Shown here piece by piece: positions 7,205-16,350 of a stretch of DNA of 64,000 nt. Numbering within the stretch: position 1 is the stretch's first letter; the number at the start of each line of letters is the position of its first letter. The stretch lies in the NCBI GenBank assembly GCA_949292905.1, contig CASFAV010000014.1, positions 25,077-89,076 of the forward strand, written 5' to 3'. This stretch comes from an uncultured Eubacteriales bacterium (GTDB taxonomy: Bacteria; Bacillota; Clostridia; Christensenellales; DTU072). The notes beneath the pieces were generated by a model. The model had not been told where the DNA came from. It was given only the letters and a program-made list of their open reading frames with translations, and searched no databases. Made by a program: the position numbers and the translations under genes.

Positions 7205-7296
7205 TAATTTACATAGTAAACTTTATCCACTCTTTCACACAAATTCACACTATAACACTCGGTATTGTATTATAATTGCGAATATGCTTTCTGCGA

Positions 7297-7325
7297 TTTA
7301 CTTTTATTAATGCGCGTGTTATAAT
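7297..7325 (+). promoter_or_regulatory. Promoter of the HTH/RelA-like pair
   Basis: -35 TTTACT (7297-7302), 17-bp spacer, -10 TATAAT (7320-7325). The predicted start is ~25 nt before the ATG at 7357. It diverges from the clpP leader promoter about 120 bp away. Confidence 0.6.
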
Positions 7326-7356
7326 AGTGACAATAATTAACCGGGGGGTAAGGCAG

Positions 7357-8508
7357 ATGAGTAAAAATCCCAAAAGATCCACCAAGTTTTCCACGTCGGA
7401 GAGCCGGCAAACCAACTTTTTCAAAAATCTCGATTACTTCAGACAGGCGGCGGAGCTCGAAAAAGGTGATTTTCTCAGGCAAGCGGGAATCGCGTCCGTC
7501 AATATGTGGCAGCGCTACGCCAACGGTTCCATACCGCACGACAACACGCTCACCGATTTTCTCAAGCTCATCAACCGTATCATATTCGCCAACGAAAGTC
7601 TCAAGACGTTGCTTCCCTACGGAATATCGGACAAATCGACGCTTACGGATATAGACATCAAAGAACATCTGCGCGAAGGAAGACCCGTAAACCCCACTAT
7701 CCCCGTGCAAACCTTTAAGCCGGAAACGTACGCCGACAAATTTACCGGCGTATATATGGTGTATTATCCCACCTCCAAGGAGACCGTCAATGCGGATCAG
7801 ATCATGTCTTACGGGGTGATATGCGTAGCGGAGGACAGCAGGGCCGACAGGCGGCTCGCGTGCCGCGGGTACTTCAATATCAGCGACTACGACCGCGCCA
7901 GAGAGGAATTCAACCGACTCTCGTCGTACGATAAATCCAGGCTGAACGCCTTTTTCAACGCTAAAAGCAACGATCCTCTTGCCGAACGTCTGTACGAAGG
8001 GGAGCTTATTCTGGGAGAAAACTTTTTCTGGATCGATATGAGCGCGGTCACCCACGCCGAATTCTTGGCGGCTTCTTTCGATATGGATATCAAGACGCTT
8101 CACCTCGATCCCGATAAGACGTTCGCGGGCACTCTCGGTCTTGCGCTTTCGCAAGCCGCGGGAGCAAAAGATTTTCATTCCATAGCTTTTCCGATGATCA
8201 TCAGCAAAAATCTCCTTAATGAGAACGACAACCTGAATCATGTGAATTACTATCTCAATCTCAGTCACAACATCCCCGACGCGAGAGACGTCGAAAAAGT
8301 GGCAGACGATATACTCGTAACTTTTGCCAATCTCGATAACGTCTCCAACGGCGAAAGCCTGAAACGGTTGTATCTTAAAGACGTCTTGTCGGCGACATGT
8401 TACGACACGTTGAGATACACTTCGTCGCGCTCGGTCTCGATAGACCCCGCCACCACGTCGCAATGCTACGACGCGCTGTTGAAACGCAAACGCTACGGAG
8501 ACCGATAA
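7357..8508 (+). CDS. HTH-domain protein with unknown sensor domain
   Basis: 383 residues. Residues ~20-75 (NLDYFRQAAELEKGDFLRQA, then VNMWQRYANGSIPHDNTL) look like an XRE-type helix-turn-helix. The rest (residues ~120-383) is a globular region with a sheet-rich middle (FTGVYMVYYPTSKE, SYGVICVAEDS, LACRGYFNISD) that I do not recognise; it may sense a ligand or protein. The start at 7357 is supported by a GGGGGGTAAGG site; an upstream ATG at 7276 would lie before the predicted transcription start. The next gene begins 1 nt after its stop, so the two form an operon. Because it diverges from the clpP leader it is a candidate regulator of that operon; that is inference. Confidence 0.65.
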   Translation: MSKNPKRSTKFSTSESRQTNFFKNLDYFRQAAELEKGDFLRQAGIASVNMWQRYANGSIPHDNTLTDFLKLINRIIFANESLKTLLPYGISDKSTLTDIDIKEHLREGRPVNPTIPVQTFKPETYADKFTGVYMVYYPTSKETVNADQIMSYGVICVAEDSRADRRLACRGYFNISDYDRAREEFNRLSSYDKSRLNAFFNAKSNDPLAERLYEGELILGENFFWIDMSAVTHAEFLAASFDMDIKTLHLDPDKTFAGTLGLALSQAAGAKDFHSIAFPMIISKNLLNENDNLNHVNYYLNLSHNIPDARDVEKVADDILVTFANLDNVSNGESLKRLYLKDVLSATCYDTLRYTSSRSVSIDPATTSQCYDALLKRKRYGDR

Positions 8509-8509
8509 A

Positions 8510-10108
8510 ATGACTGAATTATATCGCTTCAGACAAATAGAAACATCCAAATCTTTGCTCGAACAGCTGTTGAGCGCCGCGGCAAATACTTTTGCAAAAA
8601 GGATATTAAGCCACTTACATATTTTAAACTCGGCGATATCGGATATCGACGACGCATTTAAGGAAAAAGCCCGAACGACCGGTATGCGCGTGAATAACGA
8701 AGGCTCGCCGCTAAGGCTCATAGGAGAACCTTACATCAACCACGCCATACGCGTGGCTCTCACGATATGCGACACGGGGCTCGAAATGAATTACAATATC
8801 GTATTGGCGGCTATAGCGCACGACATGGCGGACGACGCGTTCTTCAAGGACGCCAAACCCGCGGCGCTCGAAAACGCCGAGTCCGCTCACATACTCAAAA
8901 AGATCAAAGAGATCTCCGAAAACGAACAAAGGTTTCTCGAACTCTGCGATAAAGGCGCCTGCCCGAAATTAACGCCGCTGTCTAACGACCGCTTCACGCA
9001 ATGGGCTTTGCTTATCAAAGCCGCGGCAAGATACGACAATCTTCTGACGTCTTCCGCGCTCAGCCCACGGAAGCAATACGAACTCGTGAGAAATACCGAA
9101 AGATATCTTTTACCGCTTACGGAAAGATCGGGAGCGAAAGTATTTGCCGCGCATATCAAGGAAGAGTCCTTCCGGATAAATCAGAAGCTGCGCGCCACGA
9201 GTTTTTATCCCGACCTTTACGCCGACATAGAGCATAAGATCAGATCTCTGAACTGCGCTCGAACCGTAAAAAACACCGTCAAAAGGATCAGAGACATGCT
9301 GCTCGGTCAGGACTCGGACGCGGCATATTCGTCTAATAAAAACCATTTCCGATCCTTCGATCTGCTGCCTGTTCGGATTTACGACGTATACGAGCAGATG
9401 TGCGCAAACAACATCTTCGACGTTTCGCTTATAGTGCCGTCGACCTATTTCAACCGTATCATCGCCGTGGCATCCGTAGCGGGCGGCGACGGAGCGCTCG
9501 AGCTTTTCTACGAAATAGCGAAGAACCCGAAAACGAGCGATCTGACCGTTACGCTTATCGACGGGAACCGTCTCCTGTTCAAAGACGTTTATCTCAATAA
9601 ATACGAGGTGACGACGGTAAGCGCCGACGAGTTACCTGTTTATCTCTACGGACTCAGCGGTTCCTATTCCGGCAAGATGGAGAAAGACAGTATGACGGTA
9701 TACTCCGAGAACGGCACCGCGGTATATCTTCCCGAACAAGCCACCGTCGTGGATTTCGCCTTCGCTCTGAATAAGACGCACGCCATGTATCTGAAATACG
9801 CTACGATCAACGACATAGACGCTAATATTTTCAAACCGCTTATGCATAACGATAAGGTATGTCTTTATTACGACCTTGTTCCGCAAGTGCAGGCAGGCTG
9901 GCTCGACTATTGCGTCACGACGACGGCGCGTAACGCCGTTATCGATTACTGCGATAACCTTATAAGAATAATATCCTCAATGCTTACGGACCGGAAAGAC
10001 TCCGTCTTTTCAGACAAAGATCCGCAAGCCGTCCTCAACAAGTTACGCGACGCTCTGTGTGTCGGGATCTCGCCGATAGAGCTTCTCAGCGACTCCCAAG
10101 GGCATTGA
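8510..10108 (+). CDS. RelA/SpoT-like protein: HD and TGS domains, no recognisable synthetase
   Basis: 532 residues. Residues ~70-110 (EPYINHAIRVAL ... AAIAHDMADD) match the start of the Rel hydrolase HD domain with H78, H104 and D105. Residues ~390-455 (YSENGTAVYLPEQATVVDFA, then LMHNDKVCLYYD) match a TGS domain, followed by WLDYCVTTTARNAV as in Rel proteins. Between them, where (p)ppGpp synthetase should lie, only RSFDLLPVRIYDVYEQM hints at the fold and the catalytic motifs are not visible. It may be a hydrolase of (p)ppGpp or a related nucleotide, or a sensor. It is cotranscribed with the HTH protein and overlaps the convergent metallophosphoesterase gene by 23 bp. Confidence 0.7.
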   Translation: MTELYRFRQIETSKSLLEQLLSAAANTFAKRILSHLHILNSAISDIDDAFKEKARTTGMRVNNEGSPLRLIGEPYINHAIRVALTICDTGLEMNYNIVLAAIAHDMADDAFFKDAKPAALENAESAHILKKIKEISENEQRFLELCDKGACPKLTPLSNDRFTQWALLIKAAARYDNLLTSSALSPRKQYELVRNTERYLLPLTERSGAKVFAAHIKEESFRINQKLRATSFYPDLYADIEHKIRSLNCARTVKNTVKRIRDMLLGQDSDAAYSSNKNHFRSFDLLPVRIYDVYEQMCANNIFDVSLIVPSTYFNRIIAVASVAGGDGALELFYEIAKNPKTSDLTVTLIDGNRLLFKDVYLNKYEVTTVSADELPVYLYGLSGSYSGKMEKDSMTVYSENGTAVYLPEQATVVDFAFALNKTHAMYLKYATINDIDANIFKPLMHNDKVCLYYDLVPQVQAGWLDYCVTTTARNAVIDYCDNLIRIISSMLTDRKDSVFSDKDPQAVLNKLRDALCVGISPIELLSDSQGH

Positions 10109-10622
10109 AAGCGGCATTGTTGCGTATCAGCTCGTCGAAGGTCACGGGACGGAAACCGTTGACGTCCGCTCCCGCATTGAAAGCGTTAGCCATCGAACGG
10201 AGCGTCGCTTTATGCGGGAAATCCTCTCGTGCGTGCACGTGTCCGTAAATATGATATTTCCCTTCGAAAAAAAGCATCGGGAAATGACACAGCGTCGCGT
10301 TGCCGCGCCCGCAGTTCACCGTAAGAATATCCCTCACGTCTTCGAAATATTTACTCAAATCGACTAATTTAATCCAATCCTTGTCGTGATTTCCGAGTAT
10401 GAGATATTTTTTGCCTTTAAGACGGCGAAGGATATCTTCGGGATCGCTCTCGCTTCTGTAGAAAAGATCCCCGACGACGTACACCGTATCGCGCGCGCCT
10501 ACCGCCGCGTTCCAGTTGGCGACGAGCGTTTCGTTCATTTCCGCGATATCCTTGAAAGGTCGTTTGCACAACCCGATAATGTTGGCGTGCCCGAAATGCA
10601 GATCGCTTATGTAAAAATCCAT
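10086..10622 (-). CDS. Metallophosphoesterase (YfcE/MJ0936-like)
   Basis: 178 residues with the calcineurin-like motif set in order: DLHFGH near the N-terminus, GDLF at ~60, GNHD at ~86-89, and a C-terminal pair CHFP and GHVHAR. These ligate two metals and hydrolyse phosphoesters; the substrate is unknown. The start at 10622 is taken from the AGGAGG site 5 nt upstream, giving MDFYISDLHFGH. The 3' end overlaps the 3' end of the RelA-like gene on the other strand (10086-10108). Confidence 0.85.
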   Translation of the reverse strand: MDFYISDLHFGHANIIGLCKRPFKDIAEMNETLVANWNAAVGARDTVYVVGDLFYRSESDPEDILRRLKGKKYLILGNHDKDWIKLVDLSKYFEDVRDILTVNCGRGNATLCHFPMLFFEGKYHIYGHVHAREDFPHKATLRSMANAFNAGADVNGFRPVTFDELIRNNAAFNALGSR

Positions 10623-10676
10623 ATTTTCCTCCTGCGGCGCTTCGTGCGCTACCGCGCTCACCGTTATCGTTATAAG

Positions 10677-10702
10677 AAAAGACCGTCTCGCGACGGTCTT
10701 TT
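10677..10702. terminator. Bidirectional-looking terminator
   Basis: AAAA then GACCGTCTCGCGACGGTC then TTTT: a near-symmetrical hairpin with A and T runs. It ends the symporter gene at 10724 on minus. Confidence 0.75.
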
Positions 10703-10723
10703 CGTCAAGTACGTTACCGTACG

Positions 10724-12406
10724 TCAGAATTTAAGATCGTCCGTGTTTTCTTCGTTCGGAGTAGCTTCTTCTTTGAATATCTCCTCGTTCACTTCTGATA
10801 CGTCGCTCGGCAGAGAACCGTCGACTGCGGCTTCCGCAGCGGGCGCGATGGCGGAGTTTTCTTCGAGGTCGAACAGACCTTCTTCACGACTACGCTCCTT
10901 GAGCTGCTCGACTATCTTCGCGTGCTCTTTCTTACCGAGAGGGTAGAATATCATGGCTATTGCCATGAGCGCCGCCGAAATAGCGGATATCCATAGCGCG
11001 AGATCGAAGTAATCCGTCGCAATCTTCATCAGTTCGTCGGAAACCGTTTTAACGTTAAAGTAATTGTTGGGCTGGTATCCCATTCCCTGCTTGACGTAAG
11101 CTATGACGACGTAGCCCACGTTGGTGAACACGAGCACCAGCGTGTACGCAAACATCTGTATGAAGCCTTCGAGCCGCTTGCCCGTCTTGAGCTGCTGGTA
11201 GTCGGAAATTTCCGAAAGCATGAGCGGTTGCAAGCTCGCTATCGCGTTGAACAAGGCTATAAATCTGAACAGAGTGAGCAGTACCGCGCTCGTGGTGCCC
11301 TGCGCGATATTCTCAACTCCGATGATACCGAGTATCGCGTAGCCTATAGCGTTCAGCGACATCCAGAAGATAAGTATCGTCTTATTATTGAATTTGCGCG
11401 TCATGAACGGCAACAGTATCATATTCGGAGTTACCGCGAATCCGGTGATAAGGGTGAGCGAACCGAATATTATCTGTCCCTTGTCTATCTCGGTGGCGTA
11501 ACGGAGTTTGCCGAGTATGGCGGCGTCCACTTCGATGGTGGTACGCACGCAACCGAGCACGAGCGCAAGCGTGAAGATGAGCAAGGGCTTGTTCTTGAGT
11601 ATCATTCCGAGACCCTCGAAAAGCCCTGTCTTTTCTTTGTTTTCGTTGGTGGCGATTATCCTCTCGCGTACTTTGAAGAGCAGAAGTACGAATACGAGAC
11701 CTACTACCGAATAAATGAAACCTATGTAACGGAACGCCATATATTCCATACCGAGATCGTTGAAGTAACCTCTCAGCGCGTTACCGATGACGTTCATTAT
11801 CGTGGGGGAGAAACCTATTACCAGACCGATGGGCGACCATATATCCGTCCTCTCCTGCTGGTTGGGAGTGACCACGCCGGGCATCATGTAGAAGGTGTTC
11901 TGGAAAAGGTTCCAGAGAATGAGCGTCGGGGTGCAGATGCAATATGCGTATATAATTTTCGGAGTGGCGTTGAAACCGAGTTCGCGGATATTGTCGGGCG
12001 ACCAGGTGGCGGCTATAGCGAACGCCGCGAATACGGGCGCCATCAACATAATGAAAGGCTTATACTTACCGTATTTGGTCTGCGTGTTCTGGAGAAGCTT
12101 ACCGAACAAAGGCTGTATTATAAGTCCGAGCAAACTTGCCACCAAACAGATATACGGTCCGTGTATGACGTCGATACCGAAAAGTTCGGAGATCTGCGTC
12201 GCGGTGATAAGTCCCGAAACGACCGTCACGAGCGTGCTTACGCCGAACGCCGAACCGCCGAAGCAAAGTATCTCTTTAAGATTGAGATATCTGCCCTTGG
12301 GCGGCTCTTTCCAGAACTTCTTGATCCAATCGATGATCCCGTTGAATTTATCTTTGAACTTGTTGGGTTTCGGCGCGGTGCCGGCGCTCTTGCTCTCGTT
12401 ATCCAT
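10724..12406 (-). CDS. GPH-family (MelB-like) symporter
   Basis: 560 residues with about twelve hydrophobic segments. The N-terminal loop LFGKLLQNTQTKYGKYKPF resembles the glycoside-pentoside-hexuronide family signature (normally D-R-T-x-T-R-x-G-R-x-R-P), so it is probably a cation-coupled sugar or glycoside importer of the inner membrane; substrate unknown. The C-terminal ~60 residues are acidic and cytoplasmic (EENTDDLKF end). The start at 12406 follows GAGGAGG by only 3-4 nt; a longer start would add an unlikely 45-residue basic extension crossing the predicted promoter. Monocistronic: promoter at 12477-12505, terminator at 10677-10702. Confidence 0.8.
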   Translation of the reverse strand: MDNESKSAGTAPKPNKFKDKFNGIIDWIKKFWKEPPKGRYLNLKEILCFGGSAFGVSTLVTVVSGLITATQISELFGIDVIHGPYICLVASLLGLIIQPLFGKLLQNTQTKYGKYKPFIMLMAPVFAAFAIAATWSPDNIRELGFNATPKIIYAYCICTPTLILWNLFQNTFYMMPGVVTPNQQERTDIWSPIGLVIGFSPTIMNVIGNALRGYFNDLGMEYMAFRYIGFIYSVVGLVFVLLLFKVRERIIATNENKEKTGLFEGLGMILKNKPLLIFTLALVLGCVRTTIEVDAAILGKLRYATEIDKGQIIFGSLTLITGFAVTPNMILLPFMTRKFNNKTILIFWMSLNAIGYAILGIIGVENIAQGTTSAVLLTLFRFIALFNAIASLQPLMLSEISDYQQLKTGKRLEGFIQMFAYTLVLVFTNVGYVVIAYVKQGMGYQPNNYFNVKTVSDELMKIATDYFDLALWISAISAALMAIAMIFYPLGKKEHAKIVEQLKERSREEGLFDLEENSAIAPAAEAAVDGSLPSDVSEVNEEIFKEEATPNEENTDDLKF

Positions 12407-12476
12407 ATGCCTCCTCTTGCGGCTTACGCCGCGCTCCCTTGCGCGCAAATACCCACGCACGTTATATACGGATAAT

Positions 12477-12505
12477 AGTATAGCATACGGCGTGCGTACA
12501 GTCAA
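12477..12505 (-). promoter_or_regulatory. Promoter of the GPH symporter gene
   Basis: Minus strand: -35 TTGACT (12500-12505), 17-bp spacer, -10 TATACT (12477-12482). Confidence 0.65.
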
Positions 12506-12594
12506 CATAAGTTTTATATAAAATCCCCTCTTAAACCGCAAAAAAATAATATCCCGCGCCGCGCCTCCGATAACCGCGAACGGTGAGATCTTAT

Positions 12595-12626
12595 AAAAAA
12601 ACGGGCGGCGCCCGCCGCCCGCCCTC
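12595..12626 (-). terminator. Terminator of the ThiF-like gene
   Basis: On minus, a very GC-rich stem (GGGCGGC / GCCGCCC) is followed by CG and seven T. It lies ~30 bp after the stop at 12655. Confidence 0.75.
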
Positions 12627-12654
12627 GTTTTTTATTTTGGCGTAAAATACAGTT

Positions 12655-13446
12655 TCAGGTATCCGTTTCAACTATTACGGTTTCCGTTTCAGCATTATTT
12701 CTCTCGTTCCTGCGTCCTCTGCCGAAACGCCTTTTGCGCGCGCCGGCTCGCTTGACGTTGACGAATTTTTTGTTCTGTTCGACGAGCGGCAAAGCCCTCG
12801 CCATCATTCCGTTGAGGTCCACTATGAGAAGTCTGCCGCGAAGTCCCGGTCTTCCGAGCAATACCTTGACCGCCTCCGCCGCCTGATTGCACCCGATGAC
12901 GCCCGCCGCGAAGCATACCACGCTGGGCTTGTTTTCTTCCTTGGCGTCGCCGTATATTTTTTTCAAGGTGTCGTCGCCCGGGTATATCGTCGATACGTGT
13001 CCGTGCCAGTGGCTCACTCCGCCCGTTATCATAGGGATGCCCGCCTTCTTGCAGGCGTGCTGAAGGTCGTATCTCGCGCGGATATTGTCGAGCGCGTCCA
13101 CCACCACGTCGCAACCCGCTATCAGAGCGTGCGCGTTCACGGCGTTGATACGCTCCGCGTGCGCTTCCACTTCGCACCGTCCGTCCTCCTCGAAAAGCTC
13201 CGCTATCCCTTCCGCCTTGTTCTTCCCCATCGTCCTTCCTATGCAGAATACCTGGCGGTTATAGTTGCTGTCCTCGAATTTGTCGTAGTCGCACAACACG
13301 AGCTTGCCTATCCCTATGCGGCTCAGCATCTCCGCGACAAAGCCGCCGAGCCCGCCGCAGCCCGCGATAAACACGGTCTTTTTGAGAAGCGTCGCCTGCT
13401 CCTCGGGTGTGATAGCTCCGAGATTTCGTTTGAATCTTACGTCCAT
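12655..13446 (-). CDS. ThiF/MoeB/HesA-family adenylyltransferase
   Basis: 263 residues of the E1-like family that adenylates the C-terminal Gly-Gly of MoaD/ThiS-type proteins. Visible: GCGGLGGFVAEML nucleotide-binding loop at ~30-42, DYDKFEDSNYNRQ with the family Arg at ~53-65, and VVDALDNIRARYDL at ~115-128. The usual zinc CxxC pairs are absent, as in HesA types; the C-terminus is a basic tail (RKRRFGRGRRNER). It is divergent from the AOR operon, which encodes a MoaD-like protein ending in GG, so that protein is its probable substrate. Promoter 13491-13519. Confidence 0.85.
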   Translation of the reverse strand: MDVRFKRNLGAITPEEQATLLKKTVFIAGCGGLGGFVAEMLSRIGIGKLVLCDYDKFEDSNYNRQVFCIGRTMGKNKAEGIAELFEEDGRCEVEAHAERINAVNAHALIAGCDVVVDALDNIRARYDLQHACKKAGIPMITGGVSHWHGHVSTIYPGDDTLKKIYGDAKEENKPSVVCFAAGVIGCNQAAEAVKVLLGRPGLRGRLLIVDLNGMMARALPLVEQNKKFVNVKRAGARKRRFGRGRRNERNNAETETVIVETDT

Positions 13447-13490
13447 TCCTTCCCTCTCTTTGTTTCGCGGATTTTCCGCGTCCGGATTAT

Positions 13491-13519
13491 ATTTTATTCT
13501 CCGACGCCCGATTTGTCAA
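13491..13519 (-). promoter_or_regulatory. Promoter of the ThiF-like gene
   Basis: Minus strand: -35 TTGACA (13514-13519, perfect), 17-bp spacer, -10 TAAAAT (13491-13496). Confidence 0.65.
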
Positions 13520-13584
13520 TACGCACCCGCACGACATTATTCCGCACCTGCGCCTACGTGCATTGCCGCGCGCACATTTGCATA

Positions 13585-13613
13585 TTGAACTAATCGAATA
13601 AGTGTGCTAAAAT
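13585..13613 (+). promoter_or_regulatory. Promoter of the AOR/cofactor operon
   Basis: -35 TTGAAC (13585-13590), 17-bp spacer, -10 TAAAAT (13608-13613). The ~45-nt leader ends in CGGAGG before the ATG at 13666. No Moco-type riboswitch is visible in this short leader. Confidence 0.65.
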
Positions 13614-13665
13614 ATTTTAGAAGAAGCATCTACGGACGGATTCCCGCCCGTAAAACGGAGGTACT

Positions 13666-15612
13666 ATGGCTACTTCTTACGGAGCTTATGCCGGAACAGT
13701 GTTGAAAATAGACCTTACGTCGCGTACCGTATCGGATTATCCCGTGAACGACGAAGATCGCAGACTTTTCCTCGGCGGCAAGATACTCGCCGCAAGAATA
13801 ATGAACGATTTTATCAAAGGTCCCATGGATCCGTACGGCGAGGAGAACGTGATCGTCGTGTCCTCCTGCCCTCTCAACGCCACGGGCTGTCCTTCGTCTT
13901 CGCGCTTCAACGTAAGCACGGTTTCGCCGCTGACGGGGCTTCTCACGAGCAGTAACTGCGGCGGGAGCTTCGGTTGCGCGCTGAAGCGCGCCGGATACGA
14001 CGCCCTCGTGATAACCGGCAAATGCGATTCCTTCGTCTGGCTCGACGTCACGCGCGACGGCGTGGAATTCAAGGACGCCGAACCTTTGCGCGGCAAGCGC
14101 ACGATGGATACGCAGGAGGCTATCGGCGGAAAAGGAAGCAAACTCGTCATCGGACCCGCGGGCGAAAATCTCGTGCGATACGCCTGTGCGGTAAGCGACG
14201 AGCGCGCCGCGGGACGCGGCGGCGTAGGCGCGGTCATGGGCTCGAAAAATCTCAAAGCCATAGTCGTAACGGGCACCAAAAATCCCGCCGTGTACGACGA
14301 AAAAGCGCTCGCGAAAGTAAAACGCAAATGGACCAAACGCCTTAAATCGCATCCTCTTACCGGAGAACAGCTTCCGAGACTCGGTACTGCGGCGCTCATA
14401 GCGAGTATGCAACAGAAGCGACTGCTCGCGACGAAGAACTTTTCCGACGGGCGCTTCCCGGGCTACGCCTCCATATCGGGCGAGGAGCTCGCGGAAAAAT
14501 TCCTTATCCGCAACAAAGGCTGTATCTCCTGCCCTATCCAATGCGCCCGCGTGGTGGAAGTGAACGGCAAATGCGTCAAGGGTCCAGAAGTAGAAATAAT
14601 GGGGCTTATGGGCGCCAACATACTTAACGACGATCTCGGCGACATCATACGCTGGAATTACGAGATGGACGAGCTCGGCATGGACACGATCTCCGCTTCG
14701 GGCACGATAGCGTTCGCTATGGAACTCAACGAAAAGGGATTGTGGGATTCGGGATTGAATTTCGGTAAGACCGACAATATTTCCGAAGTGCTCGAGGAGA
14801 TCGCCTTCCGTTCGAGCGAAAGAGGAAACAAGCTCGCCGAAGGGGCGAAAAGGTTATCCGACGAATTCGGCGGCGAGGACTTCTGCATACAGGTCAAGGG
14901 AATGGAGCTTTCGGCATACGAGCCGCGCGGCGCGGTAGGTCAGGGACTCGGCTATTCCGTCGCCAACCGCGGCGGCTGTCACCTGAACGCGGGCTACGAA
15001 GTTGTCGTGGAAGGCTTGGGACTCACGATAAATCCCTACACCACTCACGGCAAAGCGGAAATAGCCACAATGTTCCAGAACCTTATGGAAGCGGTGAGCG
15101 CGGGCGGTAACTGCCTGTTCACGACGTACGCCTTCTTCCCCTTCTTCCTTTTCAAGCGTCCCAACAGCTTCCTTTCTAAAGCGGTCAACAAAGCGCTCCC
15201 CTATCTCGGCGGACCGCTGCACATAATCAATAAATACCCCCATCTCGCGCACATACATCTTACCGCCATGCTTCCGCACACCAAGGCGCTCCAGGCGGCT
15301 ACCGGAATGAAGATAACCATGGGCGACCTTATGCGGATCGGAGCGCGCGGCTTCAACCTCGAACGCACGATAAACGCGCGCATGGGCGTTTCGGCAAAGG
15401 ACGACAAGCTCCCTAAACGCCTTACCGAAGAAGAACAGGTCCCCGGAGATCCGCGCACAAAGGTTCCGCAACCTCTTCTCAAAAAGAAATTCTATTTTGC
15501 GCGCGGCTGGGACGAAGACGGCAAGGTCAAGGCGAAAACCGCGAAATATTATTCCATAGATTCGCTCGACGACATCGGCGCGCGCACCGCAGGAGAAAAT
15601 TATAAAAAATAA
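13666..15612 (+). CDS. aor: Aldehyde:ferredoxin oxidoreductase (tungsten enzyme)
   Basis: 648 residues, close to the family's usual length. It oxidises aldehydes to acids with ferredoxin, using a tungsten bis-pterin and one Fe4S4 cluster. Cluster ligands are visible as C286-x2-C289-x3-C293 (GCISCPIQC) and C483 (GGNCLFTTYAF). The N-terminal domain carries the usual SSCPLNATGCPSSSRF and SSNCGGSFG segments of pterin binding; GRGGVGAVMGSKNLKAI is a family hallmark. The exact substrate class is unclear. It is first in an operon with a MoaD-like protein and cofactor genes; its stop overlaps the next ATG (TAATG). Start supported by GGAGG 6 nt upstream. Confidence 0.93.
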   Translation: MATSYGAYAGTVLKIDLTSRTVSDYPVNDEDRRLFLGGKILAARIMNDFIKGPMDPYGEENVIVVSSCPLNATGCPSSSRFNVSTVSPLTGLLTSSNCGGSFGCALKRAGYDALVITGKCDSFVWLDVTRDGVEFKDAEPLRGKRTMDTQEAIGGKGSKLVIGPAGENLVRYACAVSDERAAGRGGVGAVMGSKNLKAIVVTGTKNPAVYDEKALAKVKRKWTKRLKSHPLTGEQLPRLGTAALIASMQQKRLLATKNFSDGRFPGYASISGEELAEKFLIRNKGCISCPIQCARVVEVNGKCVKGPEVEIMGLMGANILNDDLGDIIRWNYEMDELGMDTISASGTIAFAMELNEKGLWDSGLNFGKTDNISEVLEEIAFRSSERGNKLAEGAKRLSDEFGGEDFCIQVKGMELSAYEPRGAVGQGLGYSVANRGGCHLNAGYEVVVEGLGLTINPYTTHGKAEIATMFQNLMEAVSAGGNCLFTTYAFFPFFLFKRPNSFLSKAVNKALPYLGGPLHIINKYPHLAHIHLTAMLPHTKALQAATGMKITMGDLMRIGARGFNLERTINARMGVSAKDDKLPKRLTEEEQVPGDPRTKVPQPLLKKKFYFARGWDEDGKVKAKTAKYYSIDSLDDIGARTAGENYKK

Positions 15613-15860
15613 TGGTAACCGTAGAGTTTTTCGGCTTATACAGGCTCAATTATCACATGAAAAGCGTACAGGTGGAAGCTTCCACCGTCAAAGAGCTGTT
15701 CAAAAAACTCTACGAAATAAACCCTTTCTACACGGTGAAAGAGCTGAAACATTCCATCGTGATAATCAACGACGTCAATTTCAACGACCTCAAGAAGTAC
15801 CGCACGCCTTTGAAAGACGGCGATCACGTGCTGATAATGAGTCCGGCGTCGGGAGGTTGA
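15612..15860 (+). CDS. MoaD/ThiS-like sulfur carrier
   Basis: 82-residue ubiquitin-like protein ending in SPASGG; the C-terminal Gly-Gly is the thiocarboxylation site. HVLIMSPASGG matches the usual end of MoaD proteins. It overlaps the aor stop by one base and is followed by mogA 1 nt after its stop. MoaD normally works with MoaE to put sulfur into molybdopterin; no moaE is in the window. AOR-linked MoaD-like proteins are common. The divergent ThiF-like protein is the likely activating enzyme. Confidence 0.82.
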   Translation: MVTVEFFGLYRLNYHMKSVQVEASTVKELFKKLYEINPFYTVKELKHSIVIINDVNFNDLKKYRTPLKDGDHVLIMSPASGG

Positions 15861-15861
15861 C

Positions 15862-16350
15862 ATGACTTATACCGCTGCCATAATCACAATGAGCGACGCC
15901 TGCTACGCGGGCAAACGCGAGGACGGGGCTACTCCCGCCGTTAGCGAACTGCTTGTCGGATCGGGTTTCGAAGTGAAAGAAACCGCTCTTCTTCCCGACG
16001 AGCAAACGGAAATAACCGAAAAACTTAAAGAATTCGCTTCCAAAGGCTACGATTTGATAGTGACCACGGGAGGGACGGGATTCTCGGAGCGCGACGTGAC
16101 TCCGGAAGCCACCCTCGCTCTCGGCGGAAGAAGCGTTCCCGGCGTTGCGGAAGCTATGCGCGCCAACTCGATGAAATACACTTCGCGCGCGATGCTGAGC
16201 CGAGGAGTATGCGTCATCGCGGGGAAAAGCGTGATCGTCAATCTTCCCGGCTCCCCGAAAGCCTGCGTCGAGAATCTCTCCTTCGTCGTCGAACCCTTGA
16301 AACACGGTATCGACGCGCTGAAAGGAAAGGTCTCGGAGTGCGCCCGATGA
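15862..16350 (+). CDS. mogA: MogA/MoaB-type molybdopterin adenylyltransferase
   Basis: 162 residues. Adenylates molybdopterin before metal insertion. Visible family motifs: the N-terminal TMSDACYAGKREDGATPA, the central TTGGTGFSERDVTPE and NLPGSPKAC near residues 129-137. Length is normal. It lies between the MoaD-like gene and moeA with 1-nt spacing upstream and an ATGA overlap downstream, so it belongs to the cofactor operon. Confidence 0.92.
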   Translation: MTYTAAIITMSDACYAGKREDGATPAVSELLVGSGFEVKETALLPDEQTEITEKLKEFASKGYDLIVTTGGTGFSERDVTPEATLALGGRSVPGVAEAMRANSMKYTSRAMLSRGVCVIAGKSVIVNLPGSPKACVENLSFVVEPLKHGIDALKGKVSECAR

